From JBHENW01 sp046261875 (GTDB lineage: Bacteria > Acidobacteriota > Thermoanaerobaculia > UBA5066 > Gp7-AA6), in NCBI GenBank assembly GCA_046261875.1, contig JBHENW010000159.1, positions 1 through 49,682 on the forward strand: a DNA stretch of 49,682 bases, in the 5' to 3' direction. Shown piece after piece: positions 8,073-16,906 of the stretch. The stretch's first letter is position 1. Each line of letters opens with the position of its first letter. The translations under genes and the position numbers were made by a program. The notes beneath the pieces were generated by a model. It saw nothing but the letters and a program-made list of their open reading frames with translations, did not search any database and had not been told where the DNA came from.

Positions 8073-9845
8073 TTAGAAGATCGAAGGGGTTTGAACGTCC
8101 GTCGCGCCGCGGTAGCCGGCGCGCAGCAGGTCTTCCTCGGTGTCCGCGAGCGCCGCGGCGTCGAGGGACATCGCCGCCATCGCCGCGTACGGTCGCGCGA
8201 GGAGCCGGCGCGCGGCGGCCGCCGCCGCGGCGCGCAACGGCGGCTGGCCAGCCGCTTCGAGGAGGAGGGCGAGGGTCATCGTCCGTCCGGCGTTCTCGAC
8301 CCACTCGCGGGCGCCGCGCTGCTGGTCCTCGAGGCTCCGGCCGGCGATGGTCTCCAGTGACCGGGCGTCCGCGGCGATGCGCTCGCGGACCCGGTCCGCG
8401 AGCGGCGCGAGATCCGTTGACGGCGCGGCAGCCTCCAGGGCCTGCCCGACGCGCGCGAAGAAAGGCTCGTACGCGCGGTCCCGACGGTTCGCCCGCATGA
8501 CGTCGAGCGACAGGATGTTGCTCGTCCCCTCCCAGATCGGCAGGACCTGGCAGTCGCGCAGCAGGCGGGGCAGGATGCTCTCCTCGACGTAGGCGTTGCC
8601 GCCGATCGCCTCCATCGCGTCGCTCACGACCTGCACGGAGAGCTTCCCGCTGAGGATCTTCGCCATGGGGATCAGGACGCGCGTGAGGCGCGGGGCATCC
8701 TCGTCTCCGCCGTCGGCGCCGTCCAGCGAACGGACCGCTTCGAAGGTCAGCAGGAAGGCGCCGAGCGTCTCGGCGATGACGTCGGCCATCGTCGAGCGCC
8801 AGAGGGGCAGCTCGCACAGCGTCCGGCCGAACGCCTCGCGGCGCGCTCCGTAGGCCAGCGCCTCGAGCGCCGCGCGGCGCATCGCCGCGACGCTCGCGAC
8901 GGCGTTGTACAGCCGGGAGAGGTTCAGCATCTCGGCCATCTGCCGGAAGCCTTCGCCGGCGCCGCCGACGAGGAAGCCTTCCGTGTCCTCGAAGGTGATC
9001 TCGCCGGTCGCCATGGAGCGCACGCCGAGCTTCTCCTTGAGCCGGTGGATGACGATCGTCCGGCCGTTTCCCTCCGGGCGGTCTCTCAGCACGAGAAAGA
9101 GCCCGAGCCCGCGCGTTCCGGGGGGCCCGCCGGGCATCCGGGCGAGCGTCAGGATGGCCTCCGCGCCGGCGTTCGAGCAGAACCATTTGTCGCCGCGGAG
9201 CAGCCACCGCCCGTTCTCCAGACGCGCGGCCGCGCAATTGGAACCGACGTCCGAGCCGCCCTGCTTCTCCGTCAGGAACATCGCCCCCTGCCAGAGCTTC
9301 GAGACGTCGCGCGTCGTGAGCCGCTCGATCGTCTCGGCGGCGATCCGGCCGGAGCCGTGCTTCTCGAGCACGCGCGCCACGCCGTCGGTCATGCAGATGG
9401 GGCAGAAGAGCCCCATTTCCGTCTGGGCGAAGTAGTAGGCCGCCCCGAAGCCGACGAGGTGACGCCGGGCCCGGTGCTCCGAGAGGAAATCCTCCTCGTA
9501 CTTGATCGCGACGATCCCGCGGCCGTACGAGAGCTCTTCGAGCCGGCGGTAATCGGGATGGTGGATCACGCGGCTGACCCTCTCTCTCCGCGCGTCGTGC
9601 GTTTGTAGGGTGGGCCCTTCCCGGTCGGCGCGGGCCGAGAGAGGCGTCGCGAGTGCGCCGCTCTCTCCCAGCGCCGCGAAGTGCGGGCGCACGTCCGGCC
9701 AGGCCGGCCCCGCCCACCAGGCGAAGAGCTCCTGGCCGAGCGCGTCCTCGTCGAAGAGGTTGGCGAAATCCACCCGCGGGATCTCGGAGCCGGCCGCGGG
9801 GCCCTCCCCGACGGACTCGGGACGGCGCCCGGCGTCAGAGATCAC
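8073..9845 (-). CDS. AidB-like acyl-CoA dehydrogenase family protein
   Basis: This 590-residue flavoprotein has the acyl-CoA dehydrogenase blocks MFLTEKQGGSDVGSN, WFCSNAGAEAILTLARM, REAFGRTLCELPLWRSTMAD and NAYVEESILPRLLRDCQVLP followed by IWEGTSN. The length and the LPIWEGTSN segment fit the AidB and long-chain subgroup rather than the 380-residue short-chain enzymes. Members bind FAD; the AidB type responds to alkylation damage, while others oxidise unusual acyl-CoAs. Its GTG start (9845) lies inside the 3' end of the sulfatase gene, an 11-bp overlap suggesting translational coupling. Its stop lies 4 bp from the convergent gene ending at 8068. Confidence 0.87.
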   Translation of the reverse strand: MISDAGRRPESVGEGPAAGSEIPRVDFANLFDEDALGQELFAWWAGPAWPDVRPHFAALGESGALATPLSARADREGPTLQTHDARRERVSRVIHHPDYRRLEELSYGRGIVAIKYEEDFLSEHRARRHLVGFGAAYYFAQTEMGLFCPICMTDGVARVLEKHGSGRIAAETIERLTTRDVSKLWQGAMFLTEKQGGSDVGSNCAAARLENGRWLLRGDKWFCSNAGAEAILTLARMPGGPPGTRGLGLFLVLRDRPEGNGRTIVIHRLKEKLGVRSMATGEITFEDTEGFLVGGAGEGFRQMAEMLNLSRLYNAVASVAAMRRAALEALAYGARREAFGRTLCELPLWRSTMADVIAETLGAFLLTFEAVRSLDGADGGDEDAPRLTRVLIPMAKILSGKLSVQVVSDAMEAIGGNAYVEESILPRLLRDCQVLPIWEGTSNILSLDVMRANRRDRAYEPFFARVGQALEAAAPSTDLAPLADRVRERIAADARSLETIAGRSLEDQQRGAREWVENAGRTMTLALLLEAAGQPPLRAAAAAAARRLLARPYAAMAAMSLDAAALADTEEDLLRAGYRGATDVQTPSIF

Positions 9846-11334
9846 GCCTGCATGGCGCGGCGGCCGGCGCGGGACCGGGGGGATCCGTGTCCCCGAGCTC
9901 GCGCCGCAGGTCCCCCAGCCGCCTCTTCAGGGCGCGCATGCGGTCCGCGTATTCGCGCCGCCCCGCCAGGTTCACCATCTCGTCGGGATCGGTCCGGAGG
10001 TCGTAGAGCTCCCACTCCTCCGGTTGCTCCCAGAAATGGATGAGCTTCCACCGCTCGGTCCGAATCCCGCGATTCTTGCGCGCGCAGTGGCCGGCGGGGT
10101 ACTCGTAGTACTCGTAGAGAAAGGCGTCTCGCCAGGCCACGGGCCGCTTCTCCAGAAGCGGGAGAAAGCTGCGTCCGTGCGTCGGCGTCTGCGGAGAAAC
10201 GCCGGCCAGATCGAGGAGCGTCGGGGCGAGATCGACGTTCAAGACCATGTGCGTCGAGTCCACGAATGGCCGCGGGATGCGCGACGGCAGCCGGGCGAGC
10301 ATCGGCACCCGGATCGAGTCTTCGTACATCAGCCGCTTGTCGAAGAGCCCGTGCTGCCCGAGGAAGAAGCCGTTGTCCGACGTGTAGAAGACGAGCGTGT
10401 TCGCGGCGAGCGCCTTCGCGTCGAGGTAGTCGAGGATCCGTCCGACGTTCTCGTCCACCGCGAGGAGCGTCCGGTAGTAGTCCTTGACCATCCGCTGCAG
10501 GTTGCGCCGCCGGCGTTCGGGCGCCGGGAGGCTCGGCGGGACCTCGTCTCGGTAGTCCGGCATGTCGGCCACGGCCATGTCGGCTTTGCGGACGGCTTCC
10601 GGACGTCCCTCCAGCGAGTCGTCGAGCGTGCGCGGCAGGGGGATGTCCACGTTCTCGAACGCAGCCGCGAAACGGGGCGCCGGCACCCAGGAACGGTGGG
10701 GCGCTTTGAAGTGGGTGAGCAGGCAGAACGGCCGGTCGCGCGGCGCTTTCTCGAGAAAGGCGATGGACTGGTCGCCCACGATGTCTTCGGAGTTGCCGCG
10801 CATCTTCAAGGTCATCCCGTTGGCGATCATCTCGGGGTCCGTGTAGTCCCCCTGCCAGGGGAAGATGATCCACTGATCGAACCCGGCCGGCGCGGACTTG
10901 AGGTGCCACTTGCCGGCGAGCCCGGTGTAGTACCCCTCGCCCCGCAGGATCTCGACGAAGGTCCGGTGCTTCTCGAGGCCCTTCTGGGCGCGGAAGGCCG
11001 GGCTGTCGCCGTTGGAAATCACCCCGTGGGCGTGCGAGTAGAGTCCCGTGAGGAAGGACGCGCGGCTCGGACCACAGAGGGAGTTGGTGACGAAGGCTTC
11101 GGTGAACCGGACGCCTTCGCGGGCGATGCGATCCATGTTGGGCGTCTTCAGGACCAGGTTGCCGGCGACGCTCATGGCGTCCTGGCGCTGGTCGTCCGTC
11201 ATGACGATCAGCAGGTTGGGTCTCTGTGAGGAGCCCGGTTTCCTGGACGGCCGTGGCGACCAATCCGGGAGGGCGAGGCCGGCGGCGGAAGCGCCGAGGA
11301 GGCGCAGCGTGTCGCGGCGGTTGATCCGAGCCAC
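9835..11334 (-). CDS. Tat-exported sulfatase (Cys-type, alkaline phosphatase superfamily)
   Basis: This 499-residue protein runs from a GTG start at 11334, chosen because a twin-arginine signal begins there (ARINRRDTLRLLG, then an Ala-rich stretch). MTDDQRQDAM supplies the metal Asp47 and Asp48. LCGPSRASFLTG holds Cys87 in the CxPSR motif, which is converted to formylglycine in active sulfatases, so a maturase is needed elsewhere in the genome. YTSDNGFFLGQHG and the C-terminal LYDLRTDPDEMVNLA are typical of N-sulfoglucosamine and choline sulfatase-like members. It probably removes sulfate from glycans in the periplasm. It overlaps the acyl-CoA dehydrogenase gene downstream. Confidence 0.9.
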   Translation of the reverse strand: MARINRRDTLRLLGASAAGLALPDWSPRPSRKPGSSQRPNLLIVMTDDQRQDAMSVAGNLVLKTPNMDRIAREGVRFTEAFVTNSLCGPSRASFLTGLYSHAHGVISNGDSPAFRAQKGLEKHRTFVEILRGEGYYTGLAGKWHLKSAPAGFDQWIIFPWQGDYTDPEMIANGMTLKMRGNSEDIVGDQSIAFLEKAPRDRPFCLLTHFKAPHRSWVPAPRFAAAFENVDIPLPRTLDDSLEGRPEAVRKADMAVADMPDYRDEVPPSLPAPERRRRNLQRMVKDYYRTLLAVDENVGRILDYLDAKALAANTLVFYTSDNGFFLGQHGLFDKRLMYEDSIRVPMLARLPSRIPRPFVDSTHMVLNVDLAPTLLDLAGVSPQTPTHGRSFLPLLEKRPVAWRDAFLYEYYEYPAGHCARKNRGIRTERWKLIHFWEQPEEWELYDLRTDPDEMVNLAGRREYADRMRALKRRLGDLRRELGDTDPPGPAPAAAPCRRDL

Positions 11335-11430
11335 GTCCGAAATATAGCCGGGGCGCTTCGTCCCGGCTTCTGTCCCCTCCGAATGCGCCGCTGCAGCGGA
11401 CACGGGAAAAGTGATACCCCATGAACGCTC

Positions 11431-12521
11431 ATGCCCGCCGGGCCAATTCTCCTGCTCCTCCTCGCCGTCGCTCAGAACGCCGAGCCTCCGGCCGGCCGCA
11501 GTTTCGAGACGGTGAAGGTCGCCGACGGGATCCATGCGTTCATCTCCCCGGCCGCGAGCTCGGGGGTCGTGACCGGCAACTCGGTCCTGATCATCGGAGA
11601 CGACGGCGCCCTCGTCGTGGACTCCGGGCATTTTCCGAGCCTCGTGCGCCGGATGATCCGGAGATCCGCAGCCTGACCGACCAGCCCGTCCGGTATCTCG
11701 CCCACACGCACTGGCACGCGGACCACGTCATGGCGGACGCCGAGTACAAAGACGCCTTCCCGGGCATCACGATCCTCTCGACTCACTTCACGCGCTCCAA
11801 GATCGCAACCGAGCCCGCGGCCTACCGGAAGGACGTCGCCGAAAAGGGTCCCGCGGCGATCGAGCGGATGCGGCAGCTCCTCGCGGCGGGCCGCCGCGGC
11901 GACGGCACGCCGCCGTCGGAGGAAGACCGGCGCATGCTCGAAGCACAGGCGCGGGACTACGCGACGGTCGTCTCGGAGCTCGCCGCCGCGCGGCCGGTCT
12001 CCCCAAACCTCACCTTCGAGGGAAACCTGACCGTGCACCTCGGCCGCCGTGAGGTCCGCCTGCAGTTCGTCGGCCGGGGCAACACGGCCGGAGACACCGT
12101 CGTCCACGTTCCCGATGCGCGGGTCGTCGCGACGGGCGACCTGCTCGTCTACCCGACGCCCTACGGGCACGGCGGCTATCCCGGCGACTGGATCGCTACG
12201 CTGCGGAAGCTCATGGCGATCGACGCGGCGGCGATCGTACCGGGACACGGCCCGGTGATGCGGGACTGGTCCTACGCGGAGAAGCTCATCCCGCTGCTCG
12301 AGTCCGTCCGGTCCCAGGCGCGCGCCGCGGCGGAGGAGGGCGCCACGCTCGAAGAGACGCGGCGGCGCGTGCGGCTGGAGCGCTTCCAGAAGGAGTTCGC
12401 CGGAAACGATCCGGCGCGCGCCCGCGCCTTTCGGAGCTTCTTCGTCGAGCCGATCGTCGAGCGCGCCTATCAGGAGGCGAAAGGCGCCTTCTCCGAAGAA
12501 GGCACCGTCCGACCGACGTGA
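11431..12521 (+). pseudogene. Metallo-beta-lactamase-fold hydrolase, split by a one-base frameshift
   Basis: The start (ATG 11431) encodes a short signal peptide and KVADGIHAFISPAASSG, GNSVLIIGDDGALVVDSGHF, then leaves frame near 11656. The next frame continues with SLTDQPVRYLAHTHWHADHV, the HxHxDH zinc motif, then VGRGNTAGDTVVHVPDARVV, ATGDLLVY and VPGHGPV to 12521. Together they form a complete, quinoprotein-relay or B3-like MBL protein of about 360 residues. One missing G in CCGGAG near 11656 would restore the frame, so a sequencing error is quite possible. If the shift is real, the first 81 residues are made without any zinc site. It runs divergently from the sulfatase gene. Confidence 0.82.
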
Positions 12522-12531
12522 AGGCCCGCCC

Positions 12532-12960
12532 TCAGCGAAGAGACAGGACCCCGGAGGCGGCCAGGAGCTCCCGGCCGATCGTCACGCGGCGAGGCCCTTC
12601 CTGGAGGGAACCGAGGTCCAGGTTCAGCGCGAAGGTGTGAAGCTTCCCTCCCCGCTCGACCCATCCGACCCACCAGCCGAGGTTCCTGCCGTCGAAGGGG
12701 ATGAACTCGGTCTTTCCGTAGAGCGTCGCGTCGCCCGCCGGCTCGAGGCGCACGATGTCCCGTAGGATCGATTGGGCGCGGGCGGACATGGGAAGCCGGC
12801 CGCGGGCGAGACGCGCGAGGAAGAGGGCCTGTTCGATCGCGCTGATCTAGAGGGATCCGTCCAGCCAGAACCGGTCCACCTCCGGCCCGACCGTCCCGTT
12901 GCCATAGCCGAGGCGGGAGAGCTGGTCGCGCATCCGGCGCCGGGTACGGCACGGTACGTC
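12532..12960 (-). pseudogene. Class D (OXA-like) beta-lactamase relic
   Basis: The minus strand reads MRDQLSRLGYGN, then VDRFWLDGSL, a TAG stop at 12847-12849, then ISAIEQALFLARLARG, ILRDIVRLE, YGKTEFIPFDGRNLGWWVGW and FALNLDLG. The YGN motif, the FWLDGxLxIS block and the GWWVGW end are characteristic of class D beta-lactamases. The usual KTG triad reads KTE. The N-terminal half with the STFK nucleophile is absent; the upstream sequence does not match. It is a truncated, stop-interrupted remnant that cannot encode an active enzyme. A shorter in-frame piece could start at 12789, but nothing suggests it has a function. Confidence 0.75.
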
Positions 12961-13106
12961 GTTGTGACGGTCGATCAGCCGAGCTTCAGCCAGGTCATGA
13001 CGATCGCCAATGAATTCGGCATCCCCACGATCGGCGTGACTACAGCCTCACCACCATAACCCGCGGACAGGTGGAATCTGGATTCCAGCCACCCCGCCGC
13101 GGGAGC

Positions 13107-13748
13107 TCAGGGCTTCGGCGACTTGCAGGTGATCGAGATGCCGGAGGGGCTCGACTTATCGATCGTCGTCTGACCGTCGGGCAGCCGGTCGACCCGCTCG
13201 AGGAACTCGCGGATCCCCGCCATGCGCGTGTTGAGCACGTTGTGGGCGGTGAAACAGCCTCCGGGAGCGATCTTCGGCCATAGCGCTTCGAAGTACTTCG
13301 TGTACCAGTCCTTGTCGGCGTCGGAGAAGACGAAGTCGATCGGCCCTTCCAGCCGGGGAACCAGCTCATGGGCGTCCGCGAGCCGCGCATCGACATAGGA
13401 CGCCACACCCGCCTCGCGGAAGTTCCCCAGCGCGGTCCGGTGGCGGTCGGGGTCGATCTCGATCGTGACGAGCTTCCCGCCCGTCTTCGCGAGCGCCCGC
13501 GCGATCCAGATCGCCGAATGGCCCGTGGACGTCCCGATCTCGACGGCGCGCCGGAAGCGCTTCTTCACGATCAGGTCGTGGAGGACCCGCCCGTCCGCCT
13601 CCGGAACGTTCATGTCGCGCCAGGTCCCGCGCCGGCTTTCGAGGAACGCCTCGATGCGCCGGTCGAGGCCCGGGGGCGCCTGGTCGGGGGCGGGCGGGGT
13701 TTGCGCCGACAAGACGCCGGAAAGGAGCAACGCAAAGGCCGCGATCAC
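13107..13748 (-). CDS. Exported class I SAM-dependent O-methyltransferase-like protein
   Basis: This 213-residue protein has a Sec signal-like start (IAAFALLLSGVLSAQ) from GTG 13748. The methyltransferase part has the SAM-binding EIGTSTGHSAIWIARAL (from residue 70), VTIEIDPDR, and FVFSDADKDWYTKYFEA. It matches the catechol or caffeoyl-CoA O-methyltransferase family in length and order. The metal-binding Asp-Asn pair late in the family reads HNVLN here, so the Asp is replaced. SAM is normally cytoplasmic, so a signal peptide on a methyltransferase is puzzling. The signal could also be an uncleaved membrane anchor. The gene runs divergently from the DUF6152 gene with 75 bp between starts. Confidence 0.8.
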   Translation of the reverse strand: MIAAFALLLSGVLSAQTPPAPDQAPPGLDRRIEAFLESRRGTWRDMNVPEADGRVLHDLIVKKRFRRAVEIGTSTGHSAIWIARALAKTGGKLVTIEIDPDRHRTALGNFREAGVASYVDARLADAHELVPRLEGPIDFVFSDADKDWYTKYFEALWPKIAPGGCFTAHNVLNTRMAGIREFLERVDRLPDGQTTIDKSSPSGISITCKSPKP

Positions 13749-13823
13749 AGGGAAGAGCCTACGACAATCCGGGAATCCGCGCCGCTACGCCGGGATTATG
13801 GGGAGGAAAACAGGAGACGAACG

Positions 13824-14207
13824 ATGAAGACTCTGCGAACGACCCGCGCCCGTTACCCCGTCGCCCTCGCCTGGTCGGCGTTCTGGATCGTCGCGAGCTT
13901 CGCCCTGGCTCACCACGGGTGGAGCGATTACGACGAGAGCAAGACGCTGAACCTGACCGGCGTGATCCAGGAATCGACCTACGGCAGCCCGCACGGGACC
14001 CTACGGCTCCAGGTCTCCGGAGAGAATGCGGCGACGTGGCTCTGCATCCTCGCCCCCCCTTCCCGGATGACCCGCCGCGGCCTGTCGGCGGAGATGCTGA
14101 AACTCGGGACGACCGTGTCGGTGACCGGCTATCCGCACCGGAAGGAAGCGGGGGAGATGAGGGCCGAGCGCATTACCGCGGAGGGCAAGACCGTCGAGCT
14201 TCGCTGA
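13824..14207 (+). CDS. DUF6152 family exported protein
   Basis: This 127-residue protein has a signal sequence (YPVALAWSAFWIVASFALA) followed directly by HHGWSDYDESKTLNLTGVIQ, the conserved start of the DUF6152 family. The rest is a small beta-rich domain resembling an OB fold, with SPHGTLRLQV and TVSVTGYPHRKEAGEMRAER. ATG 13824 is preceded by CAGGAGACGAACG, a good ribosome site. It is followed 16 bp later by a DUF6644 membrane protein, a pairing I recall from other genomes. The role is unknown; the leading HH suggests metal binding, which is inference. Confidence 0.8.
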   Translation: MKTLRTTRARYPVALAWSAFWIVASFALAHHGWSDYDESKTLNLTGVIQESTYGSPHGTLRLQVSGENAATWLCILAPPSRMTRRGLSAEMLKLGTTVSVTGYPHRKEAGEMRAERITAEGKTVELR

Positions 14208-14223
14208 GTCCGGCCGTCTCACC

Positions 14224-14712
14224 TTGACGGCCTGGCGGGACTGGCTCGCGTGGCTGGAGCGGGCGCCGTTCGCCGCGGCGATGCGCGAGTCCCCCTGGCT
14301 CTATCCGTCAGTCGAGACGGCGCACATCCTGGGATTCGTCGTGCTCGTCGGCGCCGCGGCGATGTTCGACCTCCGCCTCCTCGGCGTCTCGCGGCATCTG
14401 CCGGTGGACGAGACGGCGCGGCACCTGCTCCCGTGGTCGAGAGCGAGCCTGTTCCTCGTCGTCCCCACCGGCCTCCTGCTCTTCGCGAGCGACGCCGCGG
14501 CCACCTGGGCGAATCCGGCGTTCCGGTTGAAGATGCTCCTGCTCATCTGCGCCGGAGGCAACGCGTTGATCTTCCATCGCTCCACCTTTCGGACGGTTGC
14601 CGCCTGGAACCGGGACCGCCCGACGCCCGCGCGCGCGAAGGGCGCGGCCATCGCCTCGCTGCTCCTCTGGACCGGCGTCATCTCCTGCGGGAGGCTCATC
14701 GCTTACTTCTGA
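14224..14712 (+). CDS. DUF6644-like integral membrane protein
   Basis: This 162-residue protein has about four hydrophobic segments: ILGFVVLVGAAAMFDLRLLG, ASLFLVVPTGLLLF, LKMLLLICAGGNALIF and GAAIASLLLWTGVISCGRLI. PSVETAHILG near the start is typical of DUF6644 proteins. It begins with TTG 14224; no ATG or GTG fits better. It lies 16 bp after the DUF6152 gene and is probably co-transcribed and functionally linked with it. The next gene, a TPR lipoprotein, follows after 50 bp and has its own ribosome site. Function is not known. Confidence 0.75.
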   Translation: MTAWRDWLAWLERAPFAAAMRESPWLYPSVETAHILGFVVLVGAAAMFDLRLLGVSRHLPVDETARHLLPWSRASLFLVVPTGLLLFASDAAATWANPAFRLKMLLLICAGGNALIFHRSTFRTVAAWNRDRPTPARAKGAAIASLLLWTGVISCGRLIAYF

Positions 14713-14762
14713 CGCGGCGATAGACTCGCGTCATCGACCCTTTCTTTCACGGGGGAGTAACC

Positions 14763-16415
14763 ATGAGACGACTGTCCTGTCTGCTCGCGGCGGCGATTCT
14801 GGCCGTGGCGTGCGCCAGCCGCGGACCCGGCTACGGGGCGCCCGATCCGAGGCCCGCGCCGCTCTTCGACGACCTCGGGAACTACCACCACGAGGTCACG
14901 ACGAAGGATCCCCGCGCGCAGCGTTACTTCGACCAGGGCCTCACGCTCGCCTACGGGTTCAACCACCGGGAGGCCGTGCGGTCCTTCCTGGAAGCCGCGC
15001 GCATCGACCCGGACTGCGCGATGTGCTGGTGGGGCGCTTCGCTGGCCCTCGGTCCCAACATCAACGCGCCGATGTTCCCCGACGACATGAAGCCGGCGTG
15101 GGAGTACCTCCAGAAGGCGCAGGCGGCGGCCCCGAAGGTCAGCGAGCGGGAGCAGGCTTACGTCGCGGCCCTTTCGAAGCGCTACGCCGCGACGCCGCCG
15201 GAGGACCGCAAGCCGCTCGACATGGCGTACGCCCGGGCCATGGGCGAGGTCGCCAGGAGCTATCCCGACGACCTCGATGCGGCGACCCTCTTCGCCGAGG
15301 CGCTGATGGACACGCGCCCCTGGCACTACTGGACCCGGGAGGGAAAGCCCGAGGCGGAGACCCCGGAGATCATGGCGGCGCTCGAGGGGGTCCTTGCCCG
15401 GAAACCGGATCACGTCGGCGCGACCCACTTCTACATCCATGCGACGGAATCGTCGCCGGACCCGACCCGCGGCGTGGCGGCGGCGGACAGGCTGCGGGAC
15501 CTCGTCCCGGGGGCGGGACACCTGGTTCACATGCCCGGCCACACCTACCTGCGCGTGGGCCGGTACGCCGACGCGTCCGAAGTCAACGAGAAGGCGATCC
15601 TCGCCGACCAGTCCTACATCGCCCAGTGCCAGGCGCAGGGCGTCTACCCGCTCGCCTACGTGCCGCACAACTACCACTTCCTCTGGTCCTCCGCGTCCTT
15701 CGAAGGCCGCAGCAAACGGGCGATCCAGGCGGCGCGGGCGATGGCCTCGCATCAGGACCACAGGATGATGCGCACGGAAGGCCTGGCGCAGCTCCAGGAC
15801 TTCTGGGTCACGCCGATCTACGCCCTCGTGCGGTTCGGGCTCTGGGACGAGGCCCTGAAGGAGCCCCGGCCCGACAAGGACCTGCTCTACCCGACCGGGG
15901 TGTGGCACTACTCGCGGGGCATGGCGCTCGCGGCCAAAGGCGACCTCGCCGGCGCGGAGAAGGAGCTCGCCGCGCTGACCGCGATCTCGCGCGATCCTTC
16001 GATGGAGAAGCTGACGTTCTTCGACACGAACAACGCGGCCCGCGTGCTCTCCATCGGCCGGGAAGTCCTCGGCGGGGAGATCGCGGCGAAGCGCCGCGAC
16101 TGGGACAAGGCCTTCGCGCGCCTGAACGCCGCGCTCGAGATCGAGGGTCAATTGACGTACGCCGAGCCGCCGCAGTGGCACGCTCCGGTGCGGCACAACC
16201 TCGGCGCGGTGCTCATCGCCTCCGGACGCCCGGGGGAGGCCGAGAAGGTCTATCGCGACGATCTCGCTGTCTGGCCCGAGAACGGCTGGTCGCTCTTCGG
16301 ACTCAAGCAGGCGCTGGAGAGGCAGGCACGGTGGGAGGAGGCGGGGGAGGTAGCGGCGCGGTTCGAGAAGGCGTGGAGCCGCGCCGACGTCACGCTGACG
16401 GCGTCGCGGTTCTGA
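14763..16415 (+). CDS. TPR-repeat lipoprotein
   Basis: This 550-residue protein starts with a lipoprotein signal whose lipobox AVAC places the acylated Cys at residue 17. Repeats follow: RYFDQGLTLAYGFNHREAVR, FLEAARIDPDCAMCWWGASL, then helices ending LGAVLIASGRPGEAEKVYRD and FGLKQALERQARWEEAGEVA. The pattern is that of a large TPR family found in Acidobacteriota and Bacteroidota, presumably scaffolding at the envelope. Two conserved CxxC or Trp-rich spots (CAMCWWG) and several His (HFYIHATES, HMPGHTYLR) are striking and might bind metal or haem, but that is only a suggestion. It is followed by a small membrane protein after 30 bp. Confidence 0.8.
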   Translation: MRRLSCLLAAAILAVACASRGPGYGAPDPRPAPLFDDLGNYHHEVTTKDPRAQRYFDQGLTLAYGFNHREAVRSFLEAARIDPDCAMCWWGASLALGPNINAPMFPDDMKPAWEYLQKAQAAAPKVSEREQAYVAALSKRYAATPPEDRKPLDMAYARAMGEVARSYPDDLDAATLFAEALMDTRPWHYWTREGKPEAETPEIMAALEGVLARKPDHVGATHFYIHATESSPDPTRGVAAADRLRDLVPGAGHLVHMPGHTYLRVGRYADASEVNEKAILADQSYIAQCQAQGVYPLAYVPHNYHFLWSSASFEGRSKRAIQAARAMASHQDHRMMRTEGLAQLQDFWVTPIYALVRFGLWDEALKEPRPDKDLLYPTGVWHYSRGMALAAKGDLAGAEKELAALTAISRDPSMEKLTFFDTNNAARVLSIGREVLGGEIAAKRRDWDKAFARLNAALEIEGQLTYAEPPQWHAPVRHNLGAVLIASGRPGEAEKVYRDDLAVWPENGWSLFGLKQALERQARWEEAGEVAARFEKAWSRADVTLTASRF

Positions 16416-16445
16416 TCGGTTCTGCGAAAAGACAGGTTCGCAACC

Positions 16446-16808
16446 ATGCGGTTCATCAACGCGCGGATTCACGGATACCTCGACATCGCCCTCATCGTGC
16501 TGCTCCTCGCCGGCCCGCTCGTCATGGGCCTGGGGGGCACGCCCGCGGCGATCTGCTACGCCCTCGCCGCCGTGCACCTGGTCCTCACCCTGCTGACGGA
16601 CTTCCCGATGGGCGCGAAGAAGGTGATCCCCCTCTTCCTGCACGGGCTCGTCGAGCTGATCGCGGGCGTCCTGCTGCTCCTCCTCCCGTCGCTGCTGGGT
16701 TTCGGTCCGGGCTCTCCCGCCCGCCGCTTCTACATCTTCGCGGGCGCCGCGATCCTCCTCGTCTGGGTCCTGACGGACTACCGCGGGAAGGAGGGCAATT
16801 CCGGCTGA
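16446..16808 (+). CDS. Small four-helix membrane protein (SPW-like)
   Basis: This 120-residue protein has four hydrophobic helices: DIALIVLLLAGPLVMGLG, AICYALAAVHLVLTLLTDFP, LFLHGLVELIAGVLLLLLP and FYIFAGAAILLVWVLTDY. The arrangement resembles SPW-repeat proteins, which are of unknown function. It follows the TPR lipoprotein by 30 bp. The gap contains a small hairpin, TGCGAA to TTCGCA, just before the start. The sense-strand context suggests one transcript with the TPR gene. Confidence 0.72.
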   Translation: MRFINARIHGYLDIALIVLLLAGPLVMGLGGTPAAICYALAAVHLVLTLLTDFPMGAKKVIPLFLHGLVELIAGVLLLLLPSLLGFGPGSPARRFYIFAGAAILLVWVLTDYRGKEGNSG

Positions 16809-16906
16809 CGCTCCGGATCCTTCACGCCCAGGGCTGCTCGTAACGCCCTTGATTGACGGCTGTGAGGTCGAAGAGAAGCGGTTGTACGTCACCTCGATCA
16901 CTCGTC

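Noticed and set aside
9610..11229. 539-codon plus-strand frame opposite the sulfatase
   Set aside because: Antisense shadow with basic low-complexity sequence and no family match; the sulfatase motifs are on the minus strand.
12940..13060. Minus-strand segment reading ARLIDRHNDVP just before the class D relic, like the HND motif of M19 dipeptidases
   Set aside because: Only about ten residues match and there is no continuation; probably chance. The plus strand here also encodes a short protein-like end (QVMTIANEFGIPTIGVTTAS) that I could not place.
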